NCBI GenBank assembly: GCA_035478715.1 | Contig: DATIJK010000088.1 | Span: forward strand, 1-8,977 | Direction: 5' to 3' | Source of the DNA: JAICLK01 sp035478715 | GTDB lineage: Bacteria > Patescibacteriota > Saccharimonadia > Saccharimonadales > UBA4665 | DNA: 8,977 nt | Notes under the pieces: generated by a model | What the model was told of the DNA's origin: nothing | Seen by the model: only the letters and a program-made list of their open reading frames with translations | Database searches by the model: none | Program-made: the position numbers and the translations under genes | Shown here: piece by piece, positions 6,556 through 8,977 of the stretch | Layout: each line of letters opens with the position of its first letter | Numbering within the stretch: position 1 is the stretch's first letter

Positions 6556-6561
6556 TTGCTT

Positions 6562-8127
6562 ATGATCGCTGTTGCTGAGGCTCACGATTTAGTCCGTCAT
6601 ACCGGTCTACATACTACTTATCTTGAACCGGAGTTATTAGAGGATGCGCTCATACCCTATGAAGCGGCTTTTGCAAACTATAGCGACGGGGCCGTCCCAC
6701 TGCTGGATCGTATCGATCGTGCGCATAATCCCGATAGCGCCAGCCCATGGGAACAACCTTCAAAAATCCCAGGATTCCAATCTGCCGAAATACATCTGGG
6801 TGTCGGCTATATTTATCGCTTTACCTTTGAACAAGATGGCACCTCATACGAGTGCGAGTCATTCAGCCCGCTGGAATCGGCAGATTCAGAATACATCGAT
6901 ACATGGTTTGCTCGCCGCACGGCGGGCCTGCTCGATGGCGTCGGCGCAGAAAGGCTCGCCCAGTTAGTCGCAGTTGACCGCGAGCGCAACCTGATAATCA
7001 AATCAACAGTTCCAGGAAAAGATGTCGCCAACCTACCCAACGGCGAAATACGACACATTAGCACCGAACAAATACAGGATTTGAGCCGCACCGTCCAAAC
7101 TATGCGCGAGCGCGGCATTGGCGTGCCGAACGCCCACCAGATCCGATATGATGCGCAGCTCGGCTTCTTTATCAACGATTACACACGCAAAGAGCTTAGG
7201 TCATTAGATATTGCTGCGAATGTTGATGAGAACGTCGTGACATTCTTGCATTACGCGTTGGCAGATTGGAATAAATTCGATGCATATAGGTCTGATTTTT
7301 CGAATCATTTGAATGGAGCACCGTATTTACCAGCCCGACCAGAAACGACTGGTCTAAGAAAGCGCGCACGCGATAAGATATTGGGAATCGCTGCCGCTGT
7401 GCAAATGACAGAAGGACCCTTCGCAAACTATAACGAAAACGCGACCGACTTGCCGGAACCACAACCTGCTCCGCGGCTACTGGAAGTCGTAAATTTGCGG
7501 GATCATATCGCGCCGGCTGGAGCGGCCAGATTTGTGCGCAGCAGCGTCCATGTCGTTGAACGCGCTAATGGTAGTACCGGTTATCAGGTAGTCAACGAAA
7601 TGGCTGATGGCGTATCCGTTGCTGCCCTTGAAAAAGTCCTGGGGCATGCATATCTATTGCTCGTCGACCAAGTTCGCTATCCGCACCAGCGTCCAGGCCA
7701 CGAAAATCTTTCGCTTGAGCAAGCCGCCCGCTTAGGGCAGATTGGCATTTGGAGCCGTGAACTTATCTCCGGCGGCGTCGAAGCGACCGACCAAAGCATC
7801 GCGGACGCTGCGATGCGCGAAGCCGCCGAAGAAGCAGGCGTATTCGGGTTACGTCCTGAAGATGTGGAGCAAATACTTCCAACGCTCTTGTCATCGATAA
7901 GCGTCAACCGGCAACCATTCAATCTGTTCGCAGCCGAAATCGGCAACGGCATGTGGGATCCGCGCTCAGTACATCCGGACGTTGAAGAGGGCGATTTACG
8001 AGTTAACGCGTACCGCCTGGACACCGCAGTCATGGATATGATCAGAAACGGCACCGTCCGGGAACTCTCGGCAGTTACGGCGATCATGGGCCTGCACAAC
8101 ACCCGCTGGCGCAGGTACATGCCGTAA
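6562..8127 (+). CDS. Nudix hydrolase with a long unknown, possibly pseudokinase-like N-terminal region
   Basis: This 521-residue protein has a Nudix hydrolase domain at about residues 320-520. The Nudix box runs from G405 to V427: REAAEEAGV (419-427) holds the Mg-binding REuxEE core intact, but the first conserved Glu (GX5E) is Gln (Q411). VDQVRYPHQRPG (368-379) and IWSRELISGG (396-405) upstream resemble ADP-ribose or nucleotide-sugar pyrophosphatases, so a nucleotide diphosphate-X substrate is likely. The first 300 residues match no family I recognise with confidence. The order of a predicted two-strand hairpin (83-103), AVDRERNLIIKSTVPGKD (137-154), GIGVPNAHQIRYD (185-197) and FFINDY (202-207) recalls an aminoglycoside-kinase-type fold with lost catalytic residues; this is speculative. 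ATG 6562 is preferred over the in-frame TTG at 6556, because the promoter at 6527-6555 places the transcript start on this ATG. Role in the locus may be control of nucleotide-sugar levels. Confidence 0.75.
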   Translation: MIAVAEAHDLVRHTGLHTTYLEPELLEDALIPYEAAFANYSDGAVPLLDRIDRAHNPDSASPWEQPSKIPGFQSAEIHLGVGYIYRFTFEQDGTSYECESFSPLESADSEYIDTWFARRTAGLLDGVGAERLAQLVAVDRERNLIIKSTVPGKDVANLPNGEIRHISTEQIQDLSRTVQTMRERGIGVPNAHQIRYDAQLGFFINDYTRKELRSLDIAANVDENVVTFLHYALADWNKFDAYRSDFSNHLNGAPYLPARPETTGLRKRARDKILGIAAAVQMTEGPFANYNENATDLPEPQPAPRLLEVVNLRDHIAPAGAARFVRSSVHVVERANGSTGYQVVNEMADGVSVAALEKVLGHAYLLLVDQVRYPHQRPGHENLSLEQAARLGQIGIWSRELISGGVEATDQSIADAAMREAAEEAGVFGLRPEDVEQILPTLLSSISVNRQPFNLFAAEIGNGMWDPRSVHPDVEEGDLRVNAYRLDTAVMDMIRNGTVRELSAVTAIMGLHNTRWRRYMP

Positions 8128-8128
8128 A

Positions 8129-8138
8129 TTGCAGGCAA
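8129..8138. promoter_or_regulatory. TTGC-NN-GCAA palindrome, upstream operator candidate
   Basis: TTGCAGGCAA is a perfect palindrome of four bases each side of two. It extends by one pair to ATTGC-AG-GCAAT (8128-8139). It covers the -35 region of the promoter at 8153-8161 and starts two bases after the Nudix gene's stop. Its partner lies 32 bases downstream. Confidence 0.5.
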
Positions 8139-8152
8139 TAACAGGTGAAAAA

Positions 8153-8161
8153 TGCTATAAT
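8153..8161 (+). promoter_or_regulatory. Extended -10 promoter of the GT2 gene
   Basis: TGCTATAAT is a perfect extended -10 element. No good -35 box stands at 16-18 bases upstream; that position is covered by the TTGCAGGCAA palindrome. Transcription should begin near 8168, giving a leader of about 19 bases with a ribosome binding site (GAGG, 8177-8180) six bases before the ATG at 8187. Confidence 0.65.
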
Positions 8162-8170
8162 TGCCAGCAA
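8161..8170. promoter_or_regulatory. TTGC-NN-GCAA palindrome, downstream operator candidate
   Basis: TTGCCAGCAA shares its first base with the end of the -10 hexamer and covers the expected transcription start. It matches the 8129-8138 palindrome in all eight specified bases, at a distance of 32 bases, about three helical turns. AATTGC precedes the centre in both copies. A protein bound here would obstruct the promoter. Confidence 0.5.
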
Positions 8171-8186
8171 GAAACTGAGGCCATAG

Positions 8187-8977
8187 ATGAGTAACGTTAA
8201 AGTTTTCGTTCAGATTCCGACATACAAAGAAGAAGATACGCTCGGTATCGTGCTGGATTCGATTCCCAAGCATATTCCAGGTGTCGACCTGGAAATTTTG
8301 ATTATTGACGACAGTCCGAACCTCAAGACGGTTGAAGTCGCCAAAAAACATGGCGTCAAACATATTATCAAGAACCCGAATCGTGTCGGACTGGCCCGTG
8401 CCTTCCGCGACGGTGTGATGTACTCACTGGAACACGGCGCGGATATCGTCGTAAACACCGATGCCGACAACCAATATCCGCAGGACCGCATACCGGATCT
8501 GATCCAGCCGATCATCAACGGCAAGGCGGATATCGTTGTTGCGGACCGCCAGACAGACAAGATCGCCCATTTTTCACCGCTGAAGAAAATGCTGCAGCGT
8601 TTCGGCAGTTTCATCGTTAATAAAGCGGCCGGAACCGAAATCCCGGATGCACCCAGTGGTTTCCGCGCCTATTCAAAGAACGCGTTGATTCGATTAAACA
8701 TCATCACGCAGTTCAGCTACACCATGGAAACGATTATCCAGGCCGGCAACAAACGCATCGCAATCACCAGCATTCCGGTCAAGACAAATCCGAAGACCCG
8801 CGAGTCCCGTCTGTTCAACAATATGTGGGAGCACGTGTTCAAATCGATGTCGGCGATTGTCCGCGCATACATCATGTACAAGCCGTATATGGTGTTCGCA
8901 ACCATCGGCTACACACTGCTTTTGCTTGGATTAATCCCCTTTGTGCGCTATTTTGTATTGTATAACGTGCTCAAGCA
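8187..8977 (+). CDS. GT2 glycosyltransferase, DPM1-like (partial, runs off the window)
   Basis: The first 263 codons of a family GT2 glycosyltransferase are present and the frame is open to the window edge. The GT-A domain begins VFVQIPTYKEEDT (6-18), and has LIIDDSP (38-44), RVGLARAFRDG (66-76), the metal- and nucleotide-binding NTDADNQYP (90-98; D92, D94), and a DAPSGFRAY block typical of dolichol/polyprenol-phosphate sugar synthases. The segment PVKTNPKTRESRLF also matches that group. A hydrophobic segment starts about residue 235 and continues to the edge, so at least one membrane helix follows. The enzyme probably transfers a sugar from a nucleotide donor to polyprenyl phosphate at the membrane, giving a donor for glycan modification. 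The start has a GAGG site at six bases. It is transcribed from its own promoter flanked by twin palindromes. Confidence 0.88.
   Translation, partial: MSNVKVFVQIPTYKEEDTLGIVLDSIPKHIPGVDLEILIIDDSPNLKTVEVAKKHGVKHIIKNPNRVGLARAFRDGVMYSLEHGADIVVNTDADNQYPQDRIPDLIQPIINGKADIVVADRQTDKIAHFSPLKKMLQRFGSFIVNKAAGTEIPDAPSGFRAYSKNALIRLNIITQFSYTMETIIQAGNKRIAITSIPVKTNPKTRESRLFNNMWEHVFKSMSAIVRAYIMYKPYMVFATIGYTLLLLGLIPFVRYFVLYNVLK

Noticed and set aside
6556..6561. TTG at 6556 as the start of the Nudix-domain gene.
   Set aside because: It directly abuts the TATAAT box at 6550-6555 and would lie upstream of the expected transcript start; ATG 6562 fits the promoter.
7677..8363. A 228-codon minus-strand open frame across the Nudix 3' end and the GT2 5' end.
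   Set aside because: It crosses two well-supported genes and the intergenic promoter, and its translation shows no recognisable domain.
1..8977. Search for tRNA, rRNA, CRISPR arrays, transposase genes or integrase sites.
   Set aside because: No cloverleaf, regularly spaced repeats, transposase motifs or attachment-site-like duplications were seen by eye on either strand.

Overview
The window is a surface-polysaccharide locus from a bacterium of about 45-50% GC. It reads with the standard genetic code: TGA ends two genes and none is seen inside a coding frame. Several genes start only a few bases after a TATAAT-type -10 box, so short-leader or leaderless transcripts look common. The gene content, a DUF1232 protein and the style of the glycosyltransferases suggest a Saccharibacteria-like (Patescibacteria/CPR) or other monoderm organism. 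That placement is an impression, not something this DNA proves.

Layout. At 75-965 (+) lies a TauD/clavaminate-synthase-like Fe(II)/2-oxoglutarate oxygenase. It converges on an O-antigen ligase/polymerase-like membrane protein (1099-2442, -). A 113-base imperfect palindrome (1014-1126) sits between them and overlaps the last codons of the ligase gene. A 101-base divergent intergenic region follows, with a -10 box on each side and a 26-base dyad between them. Rightward from there run a polyprenyl-phosphate sugar-1-phosphate transferase (2544-3992) and a GT4 glycosyltransferase (3979-5091), which overlap by 14 bases. A small DUF1232 membrane protein (5112-5372, -) interrupts the run. Then come galE (5521-6525), a 521-residue protein with a C-terminal Nudix domain (6562-8127), and a DPM1-like GT2 glycosyltransferase that runs off the right edge (8187-8977+). 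Each of these last three has its own promoter.

How the genes work together (inference). GalE supplies UDP-galactose. The transferase at 2544 loads the first sugar phosphate onto undecaprenyl phosphate, and the GT4 enzyme extends the chain. The ligase/polymerase-like protein polymerises or attaches the glycan outside the membrane. The GT2 enzyme probably makes a polyprenyl-phosphate sugar donor. The Nudix protein may hydrolyse a nucleotide sugar or related nucleotide. No flippase or chain-length regulator is seen in the window.

The features most worth a second look are: the palindrome, whose 31 pairs include seven G-U pairs on one strand and none on the other; two TTGC-NN-GCAA palindromes exactly 32 bases apart that bracket the -10 box of the GT2 gene; the Nudix protein, whose N-terminal half resembles a degenerate kinase fold; and the leaderless promoter in front of it.
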